NCBI RefSeq assembly: GCF_021130785.1
Contig: NC_060212.1
Coordinates: 145,331,001-145,395,000 of the forward strand
DNA: 64,000 nt
Reading direction: 5' to 3'
DNA from: Homalodisca vitripennis
Taxonomy: Eukaryota > Arthropoda > Insecta > Hemiptera > Cicadellidae
In this document: positions 11,440-22,546 of the stretch, one piece after another
Layout: the number at the start of each line of letters is the position of its first letter
How positions within the stretch are numbered: position 1 is the stretch's first letter
Notes under the pieces: generated by a model
The model's database searches: none
Told to the model about the DNA's origin: nothing
What the model saw: only the letters and a program-made list of their open reading frames with translations
Made by a program: the position numbers and the translations under genes

Positions 11440-12830
11440 AAATGCAGAATTAAAATGAAACAAAGATGTGCACAAAGGGACCTCTAAAGGCACAAAACGG
11501 TAAGCCTCAGCTCATTGACCGAAACATCCACAATCTCAACATCCAAATCGGAACTACGCTGCATGTTGTCGCACCGGCATTTAAAGTTACAGGTGGTCTT
11601 CAGTAATATAGCAGCTACACCACCCTTTCTTGTTAACCTCCAATACTTACTTACTAAACTAACTTACTTACTAACTTACTAAACTGCAACCAAGTAAAGG
11701 AAGACTTTCAGTTCGTACTTAAATTAAAAAATGCTCCATAAACAGTGTTAGGGTTTACATCAAGCAACACAGCTTCTGCAGGAAATGCAGATTTAAAATA
11801 TGTAACAAAGATGTTCGAAAAGGGACGTATAAAGCCACAAAACGGCAAGCCTCAGCTCATTGACTGAAATATCCACAATCGCAACATCCAATTCGTAACT
11901 ATGCTGCATGTTGTCGCACCGGCATTTAAAGTTGCAGGTGGTCTTCAGTAATATAGCAGCTACACCACCCTTTCTTGTTAACCTCCAATACTTACTTACT
12001 AAACTAACTTACTTACTTACTTACTAACTTACTAAACTGCAACCAAGTAAAGGAAGACTTTCAGTTCGTACTTAAATTAAAAAATGCTCCATAAACAGTG
12101 TTAGGGTTTACATCAAGCAACACAGCTTCTGCAGGAAATGCAGATTTAAAATATGTAACAAAGATGTTCGAAAAGGGACCTATAAAGCCACAAAACGGCA
12201 AGCCTCAGCTCATTGACTGAAATGTCCACAATCGCAACATCCAATTCGGAACTATGCTGCATGTTGTCGCACCGGAATTTGAAGTTACAGGTGGTCTTCA
12301 GTAATATAGCAGCTACACCACCCTTTCTTGTTAACCCCTAATACTTACTTACTAAACTATCTTACTTACTTACTAACTTACTAAACTGCAACCAAGTAAA
12401 GGAAGACTTTCAGTTCGTACTTAAATTTAAAAATGCTCCATAAACAGTGTTAGGGTTTACATCAAGCAACGCAGCTTCTGCAGGAAATGCAGATTTAAAA
12501 TATGTAACAAAGATGTTCGAAAAGGGACCTATAAAGCCACAAAACGGCAAGCCTCAGCTCATTGACTGAAATGTCCACAATCGCAACATCCAATTCTGGA
12601 CCAATGCTGCATGATGTCGCACCGGAATTTGAAGTTACAGGTGGTCTTCAGTAATATAGCAGCTACACCACCCTTTCTTGTTACCCTCCAATACTTACTT
12701 ACTAAACTAACTAACTTACTTACTTACCTAACTTACTAAACTGCAACCAAGTAAAGGAAGACTTTCAGTTCGTTCTTGAATTTAAAAAAATGCTCCGTGC
12801 ACAAATTATGCATCATGCATCACAGCTTCT
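11440..12830 (+). repeat. Tandem array, about four copies of a ~350-bp unit
   Basis: The word AAATGCAGA(A/T)TTAAAAT recurs at 11442, 11783, 12136 and 12485, giving units of 341, 353 and 349 bases plus a final truncated copy. Each unit contains CGGCAAGCCTCAGCTCATTG, CAGCTACACCACCCTTTCTT, and an internal (CTTA)n microsatellite whose length varies between units. Unit boundaries relative to any parent element are unknown. Confidence 0.9.
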
Positions 12831-13019
12831 GACATTACCTTACCACCTTTACACTTGTCTTACAGGAGTTTTGATCTTATGTATAATAGAGTGGTTAACA
12901 GTCAACATTAAAGGAGTTTACACGTAGTTAAAGGTCCTGGTGTCGTACAAACATGTAAGGTTTTAACATCAAACATAAAGCCTTGTGACAATGCATGTAC
13001 CAAGGAGGGGGCAACTAAC

Positions 13020-13330
13020 CTTTAGATACGGCACTGGTTCCCCAGCCAGACTCCAGATAGGATCTAATCGTGGCGATAGCGGTCGAAATGCACTTCTGAT
13101 CTAGTTCTGTTCGACTCTGACTCGAGTACTTTTTATGCTCTAGGTTCAGATCGCTTCTAATGTGTCCAGCGCGGCGCGCGGCGGGCGGGTCTGAGATACT
13201 ATCGTTTGGAGATAACGGTATAAATGCACTTCCAGTTATGTTCTCGTGTTTATGTCAGGGTCGGTTTTACGAGATCACGCCGTATTGTGAACTAGTTCAA
13301 ATGAGACCAGAACGTAAAACTGACATAAAC
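13020..13330. promoter_or_regulatory. GC-raised island
   Basis: Contains a short very CpG-rich core (GCGCGGCGCGCGGCGGGCGG near 13170) and two similar words, GGCGATAGCGGTCGAAATGC (13073) and TTTGGAGATAACGGTATAAATGC, suggesting a local duplication. An open frame, 13160-13369, has no recognisable domain. Possibly promoter-proximal or regulatory. Confidence 0.25.
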
Positions 13331-15537
13331 TCCGGTATGTCAACTTTGGACGAATGTGTTTGGATTTAAATTGTTGAAGTAACGAACCGGAGAACATTGG
13401 ATGCATTGACACTAGCAAGCAACGTTTAAAACGTTTTGTGAATATTTCGTGTTCTAGAACGTGTTCACGGTTTTTCTTTTTTATCATATCGAAAATAAAC
13501 ACGAGGCTTAGATAAGCACTGCCTGTCTGTGGGACACTTTGCACACCGTACACATTTGACACGTAATTATCAATGTGTTTATAAACGGTATTACAAATCA
13601 AACCATTAATTATAGTTCCCTTCCATAAGAGTCGACTGTAATAAAATGATTTGAGTTTGACACCGCAATGTCAAACAAAACACTTTTAGGCTCTTTTTTT
13701 GGTCGTAGAATTATGATTTATTTTTTCCTGTTATACATATTATTAAAATGCATCAAAACGATTTTTGGGTATTTAAAGACAAAGCACAAAAGTTTGAAAC
13801 TTTTGCCTGAAAACCCAGTAAACATTTTTAAATGCGTATGAATACATATGAATTATATATTTGAAAAATAAAGCCGTACAAGTGTCAGAGGTTTAACATT
13901 GTTCTTAAATCAAGATGGTCGACTGTACATCCGGATCTTAAACTATTGTTAGACGAGTTTAGGAAGACTCGTGCGGTATCTTTAGGTGTATCTGCAATGT
14001 GAACTGGGATAGCCGGTACTGTAACAACATACTATGAATTGAACAAGTTATAAATAGAGTGACTTCTTTTAAAACTAAATTGAATGAGTTTTATTTATGA
14101 AGATTTGTCAAATTAATGTTTATATATTATCTTCTAATTTTCCATAAAATGACACTTTTTCATGTCCCTAAGGAATGTTTTTCAGACAATACAAATTCTT
14201 TCATAATATTTTTGTGAAGTACTTGTCCAGTACACTAGTAGAGGGAGTCTTAAGTTTCATTCTGTGTTAACCTAGTCCAGCCTGATGAGCTTGAGTTGCA
14301 GCCTTGCCTCCATTTTCTGCATTAAGGTCTTCAACCATCAAACCTTAGTCTTCTTAAGATAATACAAGTCTGTCCTGAGTAAGGGGATTTCAAAATTAGG
14401 CAACTATCCATGGTACAATTTTTTATAAGAACTATACTAAAACGAATAAGAAATAATTAGAACTATCAAATTAATAATGCTTATAATCAATTAGCTTAGA
14501 TTTACCTACAATTTTAATTCAAAATTATTGTGGAAAAGTCCATTAAAAATGAAAATTTTACTGAAGTAAGAAATTTAATTAATTTTCATATTAATAATAT
14601 GTGTATTGCAATTCTTTGACATATTTTCATGTGAACAAATATATTCAGTGTACCTTAGAAGGGAATAATACTATATTTTGAGGAATAGACAACAAGAGTT
14701 GTGTGCTTTAAGTGTTTGCTATCAGTACTTTTGTTATTTCTCTTTATTGATTTATACTTTAGTTAAGGAAGTAACATATTTAATTTAAGGAAATCCCATG
14801 TATCTTTATCAAAAGTATGACTTCAGAAAAGTGTACTTACAAAACGAAAACCATGCCGTTCTTTTCATAGTACATACCGTAAAATCTTCATAACTTTATA
14901 TTGTACCATTTGTCTGAGGGCTTGATTGAAAGATGTTCACAAACACTGCTTTAACTCCTCTAAGCACCATCAAAGACTTTTTGATTCTTTTTCCTTCAGG
15001 AAATATGTATTAAATGACTGACAATTTTTGTTTTAATTATATAAAATAATCTAATGAAAACCGATTGCATTTATTCAGTTAATCCAAACCTTAAGGCAAA
15101 TATTGGCAAACCCCAGGACACCCTGTCCAATATTTTATGTTTATTTATTTAATCCCGTATTTTATGTGGAGTAATCCCGATCCTTTAACCTAAACTTCAC
15201 GGGTTCGAGCATCGGGGGGACAAAGATCTGGAGAAAAGGAAGCAGTCGACTTTAAAGATGGGTGTAAAAACAGCTGTTCGGTTGAACATCCAACAAAATT
15301 TTAGAGCCAGTATGACTTGAAAAAATATAAATGACTTTTTCTAATCATAAGAGTCCTAATATTTCTCATTAAAGTTCTGGAATATACCTTATAAGTATAA
15401 ATATTTATGCATTAAGATTTTAAAAAAATAAAATTTTTCCCATTACGAAATCTGAGTTATAAACACATAATATTTTATTAAACGGATATTTTATAAATAC
15501 TATTGAACACAAATCTAAATGCTGGAGTTGATCAATC
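13331..15537. other. AT-rich background, no supported gene
   Basis: No recognisable gene, RNA or repeat. Includes an open frame on the minus strand at 13275-13601 without domain features. Confidence 0.4.
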
Positions 15538-15544
15538 TTGCATT

Positions 15545-15755
15545 GCATCCTGTCTCTCACATTTCTGTCCTTCCTCCCTAGTGAAGCTAAAGATTTTTCC
15601 TCCCAGTGCGGAGCAGGACAGCACGGCGGGCGGCGTGGTGTTGGCGGCGGCAGGAGATGGAGGCGGGGACAGGCCATGAGCCAAATCGTCCCCGACCGCG
15701 CAGCCAGCGGCCCATCATGAACACACTTGTCTTGAATATTCATGCGCATTAACAG
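15545..15755 (+). other. Exon-like GC-rich block with strong splice signals
   Basis: A long polypyrimidine tract ends in TTCTGTCCTTCCTCCCTAG (15582), and a second acceptor TTTTTCCTCCCAG follows at 15606. A donor CA|GTAAGTAC lies at 15755. No frame stays open across the whole interval: one frame reads KLKIFPPSAEQDSTAGG and stops at 15678, another stops at 15718. It could be a terminal coding exon, a non-coding exon, or a regulatory island; TGAATATTCATGCGCATTAA near 15733 looks like a POU/octamer site. Confidence 0.3.
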
Positions 15756-15759
15756 TAAG

Positions 15760-16639
15760 TACTTCTTTGGCTGGACAATCAGCTGAGATAAGATCGCCTT
15801 CTACTGGTGGCAAATCATTCTCCTGATCTCGTCCTGACACAATGTCTTCGTGACGTCATCCAATTATTGCTAGTTAGGGATTTGATTTAATTAATTCCAT
15901 CATAACACATCAACATCAATATCTATGCGAGCGTAGGCAATAGCTGACCCCAAGCTTCTTACGTATTGGCGGCCTTCTTTATTTTAGCTCATAAGAACAA
16001 TGCTTTAACAATTTTTTGCGACATTGTAGTTGTAGAATTATGGAAATCATTTTACAAAATATAATTTTGTTGATTTTTCACAAAACGATTTTATTAGTAT
16101 TCGATATATTTAATTTAATAAAAAAAGCTTTGTACTTTATATTTTTAATATTCAAAAAGTCTTCAGTTTCCACAAAAATAAAATCTTTTAGATTTATATT
16201 AACAATACCTGTACATGGAATCATCTCCCATAAATTCTGATTAAAATAAGAAGTAATATCTCCATATTCTTTTGGATTGAAAAACAGGTTTTTAAACTAG
16301 AGTCGGTCCTTAATAAAATTGGGTGGGCTCTGAACATGTTCGTTAATTTCATTGTAACCAAATAAATTTGGTAGAATTAGAATTTACCATCACTGACCAA
16401 ATTTAATAATAACCATTTTAACAATAATGAAATAGTCTTACCCATTCACATCTATAATATCAACATAACAGCTAGCATTTCCTGGTATAGGTCTATTTAA
16501 GTGCTTTAAACTAGTAAAAATAATTGAGAGGACCGCTTTACGTAACGGCAGAATATATTGGTTATAAATCGTAGAAGCATTCTATCTTGTCTTGGCGTCA
16601 TCAGGTGAGAATATATATTTTGATCATTTCCAACAAATA
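15760..16639. other. AT-rich background, no supported gene
   Basis: Nothing recognisable. A 74-codon lysine/phenylalanine-rich frame at 16016-16240 is a composition artefact. Confidence 0.4.
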
Positions 16640-16652
16640 TGTAGATTATCTA
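16640..16652. repeat. Target-site duplication, left copy
   Basis: TGTAGATTATCTA occurs here and again at 17217-17229, directly flanking the truncated LINE between them. A perfect 13-base match at both edges is the expected trace of target-primed reverse transcription. Confidence 0.85.
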
Positions 16653-17201
16653 CATATTATAGGAAACAGAATATGGAAGAGTGGAAAGTTTTTCAATATG
16701 GTGAAGAAGATTGTGTGGAGTTGGAACATTGGGAAAGAATCAAAAGTATTGATGTATAAATCTTATTTACAACCAATTTTATTATATGGAGCAGAGACGT
16801 GGACGTGGACTAAAAATGATTTAAGCAGATTGCAAGCTGCAGAAATGAGATTTTTAAGAGGGATAGAGAAGACTACAAGAAGAGATAGAATAAGGAACGG
16901 AATAACCAGAGAAAGATTGAAGGTAGTTTCACTGCAAGAGACAATGGAAGGAAGAAGAATACAGTGGATGGGGCATGTGAAGAGGATGGGAGATAATAGA
17001 ATGCCTAGAATAGCACTGGAGAAGGAGGAAGGAGGAAGAAGACCAAGAGGAAGACCGAGAGGAAGATGGGAGGACCAAGTGTGGAAAGACATAGAGATAA
17101 GGGGACTACAGAAAATACAGGTGGAGGAAGAGGAGACCTGGAATGATAGACAAAAGTGGAGGAGGCTGTGTACGACGACCCGTGATAACGGAAACGTCTG
17201 A
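16653..17201 (+). pseudogene. C-terminal end of LINE ORF2 (RT thumb and tail)
   Basis: The reading frame is open from the insertion junction to the TGA at 17199-17201. It contains KFFNMVKKIVWSWNI, LYGAETWTWTK, RLQAAEMRFLRGI, TRRDRIRN, RIQWMGHVKRM and a basic RPRGRPRGRW block, which together form the well-known C-terminal signature of RTE/Jockey-type reverse transcriptases. The catalytic fingers and palm are missing. An ATG upstream (16587) lies outside the element and is not a real start. The coding part shows no internal stops, so the insertion is probably recent. Confidence 0.85.
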
Positions 17202-17216
17202 TGATGATGATGATGA
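16653..17216 (+). mobile_element. 5'-truncated non-LTR retrotransposon with (TGA)n tail
   Basis: A 564-base insertion bounded by a 13-base target duplication. It holds only the end of ORF2 and finishes in a short trinucleotide repeat (TGATGATGATGATGATGATG) immediately after the stop codon, with essentially no 3' UTR. A very short 3' UTR with a simple-repeat tail is typical of RTE-like elements. The truncation point falls inside the coding region, as usual for LINE insertions. Confidence 0.85.
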
Positions 17217-17229
17217 TGTAGATTATCTA

Positions 17230-19034
17230 AAGCATCTGATGATTTGGTCGCTGGTTTGCATTCTTTCGCACAGTCAAAGTCGCTGAAGAATTGTACCAAA
17301 CAATCGTTCTAAGAATTGAAAAAAACTCTACTTGTAAAACTTGAAGTGTCATTCAATATTCGTTTTGCTGACCATTTAATTTTGGACGTCACTCTTATTT
17401 TAATAAAAAATGTTTTTGTTGTGCGGACTTTTTAACTTTGTTTAGGTTGTCGGTTACTTCATAATTTATAATAACGTTTTCAAAAATTGTTCTACCACTC
17501 AAACTTGATCCTTAAGTACTTTAAAATGAGTTTGGAAAACATGAATGACTGGATTCTCTTATGAACTATTCTCAATTTGTGTTCATAATTTTTCACTTTT
17601 ACGTTAATTGTCTACCACTGCATTCAAACCACATTTTGATACGTCCTCTTACTGATACGTACTATCTCGAGGGATGTTTTACGATCATTGTTATCAGCGG
17701 GGTCAGCGCCGTGGCATTCTGCTGCAGCCCTGTTACACCTGCGGTGCTGCCCGCCGCTGATGCTCCCCCTTAAGTACCCCTTTTTGCATAGTTGCATTAT
17801 ATCTTCGCATTTTGCTAACTAATTTTTCTTCACTCCTAACGCGTTTTACTAAACCAAACATCGGCATGAAGGTCGACTGCAAACAGATTTAGAGAATGAC
17901 CCCAATAAGCAACAGGTAATATTATACCTCTTTTAAATTGTTAAAATATACTAGGCTCATAATTGGTCATGGTCGACAATGCGGATGGTTTATAAATGTG
18001 TAATAAATGTTTTGAGTTAGTATAAAAAGTTAGGAAACCCAAGAGACACATTGATAAATATTCCTAAAGTACAGCTATTACTCATAAAAACACGTACAAT
18101 TTTAAAATTAATTATAGTAATTGAGAGTATTGCAACTAGGTCACGATTTAGATAACACATGCTATAATGATCGTGTGAATGAATCAGATTGTAATATTAC
18201 ATAAAGTATAGGTAGGACAAGAAAAAAATATTAGCTGAAATTGAAGAAGATATATAGTGGAGAAAAAACAACCTGTATCTTGAAGGCCTGGCTAAGTTCT
18301 TATTCCAAAAAATAATAGCAGCATAAACCATCACCAAAACTGTCTGTTTAACTTCATGTAAAACATGCTTAAGTATAAATATAAAATTATTAAGGACATC
18401 ATACACTTTTTTAAATAAACTTGATAGGGGTCTTCTTAAAATATTGAAGTAAGAATATCATTATATATAATAATGTTTCCTATCGTTAAATCAAAGAATA
18501 ATTGCCTTGTTGGTCAGCAAATTCCATTCGCTCCTTCACTTACTTCAAACATACGATATGGAAACTATAGCCTAAGTAAATTTAACGGGAAAAATACAAA
18601 AAACCTGGTTTTCCTTCAAATTGGAAGAGGAATTTTTCATAAGAAGTATATTGATAATCAGTTTTGGTGGTGATTGATGTGGGAGGATATCAAAGGGGTT
18701 CAAACAGAGAAAACTATTACTCAGATTATATATTTACTAATTGGATGTATTTAAAACTGACCGTTAGAAATAATAACACACAACAAGAAAAAGAGACTTA
18801 AAAGTCGTCACTATTTATTTTTGCGTCTGAAAGTGGATTTTGAAATAGAAATCTAAAAAATATATTACTTTCGAAAAAAATATTGTTTCATATTGAAACC
18901 TTTTTGGCAACTTCCCATTTCGATATCCACTAAAACGTGCAGCTGACGATCGCTCTTAAGGGAAATTCCTCTATCGATTAAAAAAGGCAGGTAGTGTACT
19001 TACGCAGTGTAAATTGGCTATCAGTTGTTTACCA
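17230..19034. other. Background with one small GC-rich patch
   Basis: Nothing supported except a GC-rich patch at 17690-17775 that encodes no recognisable peptide. The rest is AT-rich and stop-dense. Confidence 0.4.
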
Positions 19035-19267
19035 CTAGTAATTCCTATGTCCAAAAGCAACACTGAAATACTTTAGTTCAGCTTGATGTTGAACATATAA
19101 CTTTGTCGAAGAAAGCGTATCGGGTATCTGAGAGTAGAATACCAGCAAGTAGTTGTAGATGTAGGAGTGGGTGTGGCGGTCCATAAAGCCCAAGACACTG
19201 CCCCAGCTCATGTCAGTCCTGACCCAGTACATGCCTATCGACACCCCCTCCTTGTCGCTCCTCCTCC
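19035..19267 (-). CDS. Possible internal or terminal exon, unrecognised
   Basis: On the minus strand an acceptor-like ATATAACAG lies at 19268, and the frame after it reads RRRSDKEGVSIGMYWV, SWGSVLGFMDRHTHSYIYNY and LLVFYSQIPD before a stop at 19035. The first ~100 bases have C or G at most third codon positions (TAC, ATC, AAC, CAC, ACC), unlike the AT-rich surroundings, which is what a real exon looks like here. A possible donor, CTG|GTATTC, lies near 19165. I do not recognise the protein. It could be an exon of a gene extending outside the window, or a conserved non-coding block. Confidence 0.3.
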
Positions 19268-19439
19268 TATCTGTTATATACGTCATTGTGGGGTGTTAAC
19301 AGACAGCTAAAAGGTATTTACTGGAGACCAAGTGCAGCTCAGCTGGATGGGTCGGGACCTCCGAAATAAACAACGCGCGTGCCCTGCACAGAATGATGGC
19401 TTCAAAATAGTCTTGTATTAGAATGATATTATACATGCG

Positions 19440-19690
19440 AAAGTGAAATTTTACATGGACATTCTTAGTCTCTCGGATGAATATAGGCTTATTCTTATTT
19501 TGAAAATCCCCCCAGATTACGCCTAGTTGGTCTTTAAAGTAGCGAAATATTCCATCTAGGTCTCTAAAGTTGGGAAATGTTATTTGAAAGAGCCGGTCAA
19601 ATAATGGCCTATTCTGTGTAAACTTTTTTATGACAGCACAACCATATGTTTAATAATTTAACCAATATTTGCAATTTGTTTACATATACT
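19440..19690 (+). repeat. Dispersed repeat, copy 1
   Basis: Shares words with 20115-20360 in the same order: ACATGGACATTC, TATTCTTATTT, CTCTAAAGTT, TTTTATGACAGCACAA and CATATGTTTAAT. Divergence is considerable. The two copies are about 670 bases apart in direct orientation. No coding capacity. Confidence 0.7.
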
Positions 19691-19924
19691 ATGTAAATTC
19701 CCTAAGGAGTAACAATTAGTCCTCATGCCGTTTTCAGATTTCAGCAATCAATCAATTCAGTTTGAAAATCCATCTTAGTTGTCTTGACATAAGTAGGCTT
19801 CTTAGAGCTGTGTATGCATACATACTTTCTTAATCAAGGAATAAGCAAACTCAACTATGGGGCAAAAATACTAAGAACAAGAACATAATTGCAAAGTATA
19901 AATATATACTTTTTAACATATTTA

Positions 19925-20050
19925 CTTGATCGTGGGAAGAAAGCAAACTCAACATTGGCTTCGGAAATATAATTTACCCAAACCAGAATTGCTAATACAG
20001 GTGCAAAATCTACGATATTGCGTACGAAGCAGTGGGTAACTGCTAGTAAT
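19925..20050 (-). repeat. Dispersed repeat end (TAGCAGTTACCC type), copy 1
   Basis: Aligns with 21405-21530: both carry GCAA..CAA, TAATT..CCC.AACCAGAA, GCTAATACA or close variants and end in GAAGC.GTG.GTAACTGCTAGT. A short fragment in the opposite orientation lies at 2948. Probably the terminal region of one mobile-element family. Confidence 0.65.
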
Positions 20051-20114
20051 TTTATAAATGCAAAAATGAGTTTGTTTTGTTTTTACGCTTAAAATATCCA
20101 AGCGATTGTTCTGA

Positions 20115-20360
20115 AACTTTAAATGGACATTCATAGGACTTCTGAGAGCAATATGAGTCTATTCTTATTTCTAAACTCCAAGGCTAGGCTCCACTTGTCT
20201 CTAAAGTTACGAAAATGCCATCTTGGTTTCGAAAGTTGCATTAAAGCAAACAAATATTATAAATTGAAGGAACCTGTTAAATATGGTCAACTGCTTTATG
20301 TAAACATTGTTTTATGACAGCACAAACATGTGTTTAATGAATTTAACCACTAATTTCAGT
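20115..20360 (+). repeat. Dispersed repeat, copy 2
   Basis: Second copy of the 19440-19690 sequence, ending in TTTTATGACAGCACAAACAT. It directly follows the TAGCAGTTACCC-type end at 19925-20050, so the two may belong to one larger element. Confidence 0.7.
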
Positions 20361-20526
20361 TTTTTTTTTACATTTATAGCCATGAATAATATAGTAAGCT
20401 TAATAATAACAACACTTCTTATTTCAACCTTTTCTGCATCCGCTGTTGGGCACACAATAACATAATATCCAGATAAGAAAATGAAAAATGTTACAAGTAA
20501 GACCGGAGTAAATTACAATGGTCAAA

Positions 20527-21365
20527 AATATAAATGAAATTAAATGAAAAATGTCTTTATTGAATAGAACGTAAAACATATTCAATTGGCGAGGTTAGGA
20601 CTATTAAGTCCTCTCTTACACCTAACCATAAATTAATAAACTCTACTATTACTGTAAAACAAGAGCCACAATACAGTTTACATTACTATTTTACAATCAA
20701 AAATTATAATCTCTATTTATATAAAGTAATAAAATGAAATAAAGGTTCTCTATGAAACTAAAAATAAATAAATAGAATAAAACGTACAAGGAAATTAACA
20801 GACATTCATCCATCACCATTCATACAAAGCCATCGTCCCATACCCTATGCCACGATATCGTCAACCCGACGAGGCCCAAAACAGATGGTCCCTAAGCACC
20901 TCCCGAAATCGTTCCCGACTACGAATACCTCTGATATGATCCGGGAGATTATTCCAAAGTCGACAAGCAGAGACTGTGAATGATTTACTGTAAATAGAGG
21001 ATCTATGAACAGGAATAGATAACAGAGAGGCTCCACGTCGAGTATTCCAATTGCTTGTTTCAGAAATGAAAGAAAAGCGTTCAGACAGATAGGAAGGGGA
21101 ATAATCGTTATACAAAATAGAATGTAACATGCTAAGAATGTGGAACTGACGGAGTAGATTCAACTTTAACAGATGTAACTGATTTATGAAGGGTGTTATA
21201 TGGTCATATCGTCTAAGGTTGAAGATAAAGCGAGCACAATAATTTTGAGCACGTTGTAATCTGTCCGAAAGCTCAACCGTCATGTCATTTATAACTTCAC
21301 TACAGTAATTGAAATGGCAGAAAATCAGGGTCTTCACTAGCATTACTTTCAAATTCAAAGGTAAA
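20527..21365 (-). mobile_element. 5'-truncated LINE with (CATTT)n tail
   Basis: On the minus strand the element runs from a truncated coding region through a ~300-base 3' UTR to AATAAAGACATTTTTCATTT and further ATTT repeats. A short A/T pentamer tail after AATAAA is common in CR1/Jockey-type LINEs. Target duplications are not clear. Confidence 0.75.
20861..21358 (-). pseudogene. C-terminal end of LINE reverse transcriptase
   Basis: About 165 residues: LKVMLVKTLIF, FNYCSEVINDM, LQRAQNYCARFIF, RRYDHITPF, NWNTRRGASLL and SFTVSACRLWNNLP. These are the conserved post-palm features of Jockey/CR1-type LINE proteins. The catalytic region is missing because the copy is 5'-truncated; no internal stop is present. 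The first coding residue is not a true start. Confidence 0.85.
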
Positions 21366-21404
21366 TAAATAGAAAATACCTACACTTTTTGGCAGATTTT
21401 CTAA

Positions 21405-21530
21405 CGTGGCAACAAGTCAAGCACAACATTTGTGTCAGAAACATAATTCGCCCCAACCAGAAGTGCGTATACACATGGAAAGCCTACGGAAATACGTGCG
21501 AAGCCGTGTGTAACTGCTAGTTATAATATA
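21405..21530 (-). repeat. Dispersed repeat end (TAGCAGTTACCC type), copy 2
   Basis: See the copy at 19925-20050. This one ends in AAGCCGTGTGTAACTGCTAG. It lies just beyond the truncated LINE. Confidence 0.65.
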
Positions 21531-22029
21531 TTTGCTTTTATATTCAATATTTTAAGTAATACTTACAGCAGGAATTATACACCCAATACTTACAGCCAAG
21601 AATCGACCAAATAAGATTGATTAAGTTGCAGCTAATGAGTTTTCGTTGAATTTTGGAATATAGGCGTAATTAGTACAATAATCGGAATGTAAATATTTAC
21701 GTTTAGTTTGTTTATACATTTGTGTCCCCGCAAGATTGTTGACATAAAGATTAAGACAAATATATTTATCAGAGCAACTCAGTTGGATGAGTCAGACTTG
21801 CATTGACACGAGTGCACTACTAACACAGAATTAAAAAGGCTTAATCATAATCGTAGCCTATAGTATATTTCTCTGGTATTCAATTTACATAACATAAGTA
21901 ACATTCGCAACGATTTTAACTATGAAGAACCGCCAAAATATGGATTAATTTGTAGCTAATAAGTTGCATTTTAAAACGTTTTCGTAAAGTTTTTTAAACA
22001 AAAATATTTAAAAATTATTATTTTTAAAC

Positions 22030-22135
22030 CTTGTAAATTTTAGTTAAACCTTAAAACTCTTAGTTAAACCTTAAAAAAAATCTTAGTTAAACCGCAAAAC
22101 AATTTTAGTTATATCTTACAAATTTTTATTACTAT
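22030..22135 (+). repeat. Short minisatellite (TTAGTTAAACCTTAAAA)
   Basis: The word TTAGTTAAACCTTAAAA or close variants occurs four times at intervals of about 25 bases, with variable A and T spacers. Confidence 0.75.
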
Positions 22136-22199
22136 AATTTTTATTTGAGTTATGGAACGAAAGCTAAATAAATCAAATTACAGTAGTAATAAAATAGTT

Positions 22200-22535
22200 T
22201 CCGTATGAACAGCACGGAGTTTGTCCGGCCAACATGTCGTGACGGACCGTGACCTGCGACTTGTCGCCAGAGACGGCGCAAGTGGACCGTGAACTTGTGC
22301 CAAGATATCGTCATACAATATGTAAATCTGCGCTGGACAGTGTGCGCGCGCATGTGTGGAGTTTTGGCGCGCGGCTGCCACGCGAGTCAGCTGCACCCAC
22401 CCACTGGAACCGCACCCGCCGCGACTTACCGCGCCGTCAAACTAACGTTTCCCGGGCTTCCGCAGGCAATTAGTCCATCTGTAAGTGTAATGGTGTGCAC
22501 ACGCCGGCCCGGCACCTGTTAGTGTATTACTGGCG
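22200..22535 (+). promoter_or_regulatory. CpG-rich promoter-like block with splice donor
   Basis: One of the most CpG-rich segments of the window. It contains TTTTGGCGCGCGG (an E2F-type word), GTGCGCGCGCATG (NRF1-like), and GGGCTTCCGCAG followed 15 bases later by CT|GTAAGTG at 22482, which fits a 5' untranslated exon on the plus strand or a very small exon. Overlapping open frames have no recognisable product. A ~178-bp tandem array begins directly downstream. Confidence 0.35.
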
Positions 22536-22546
22536 TGGTCGTCATG

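Noticed and set aside
15420..15749. 109-codon minus-strand frame with a proline-rich stretch
   Set aside because: The proline run is simply the complement of the GGC-rich block, and splice signals favour the plus strand.
16587..16652. ATG at 16587 as start of the LINE protein
   Set aside because: It lies upstream of the target duplication and so belongs to the host sequence, joined to the LINE frame only by chance.
22249..22522. Overlapping 67-77-codon frames in the CpG-rich block at 22.2-22.5 kb
   Set aside because: Four overlapping frames on both strands with no domain; expected in CpG-rich promoter-like DNA.
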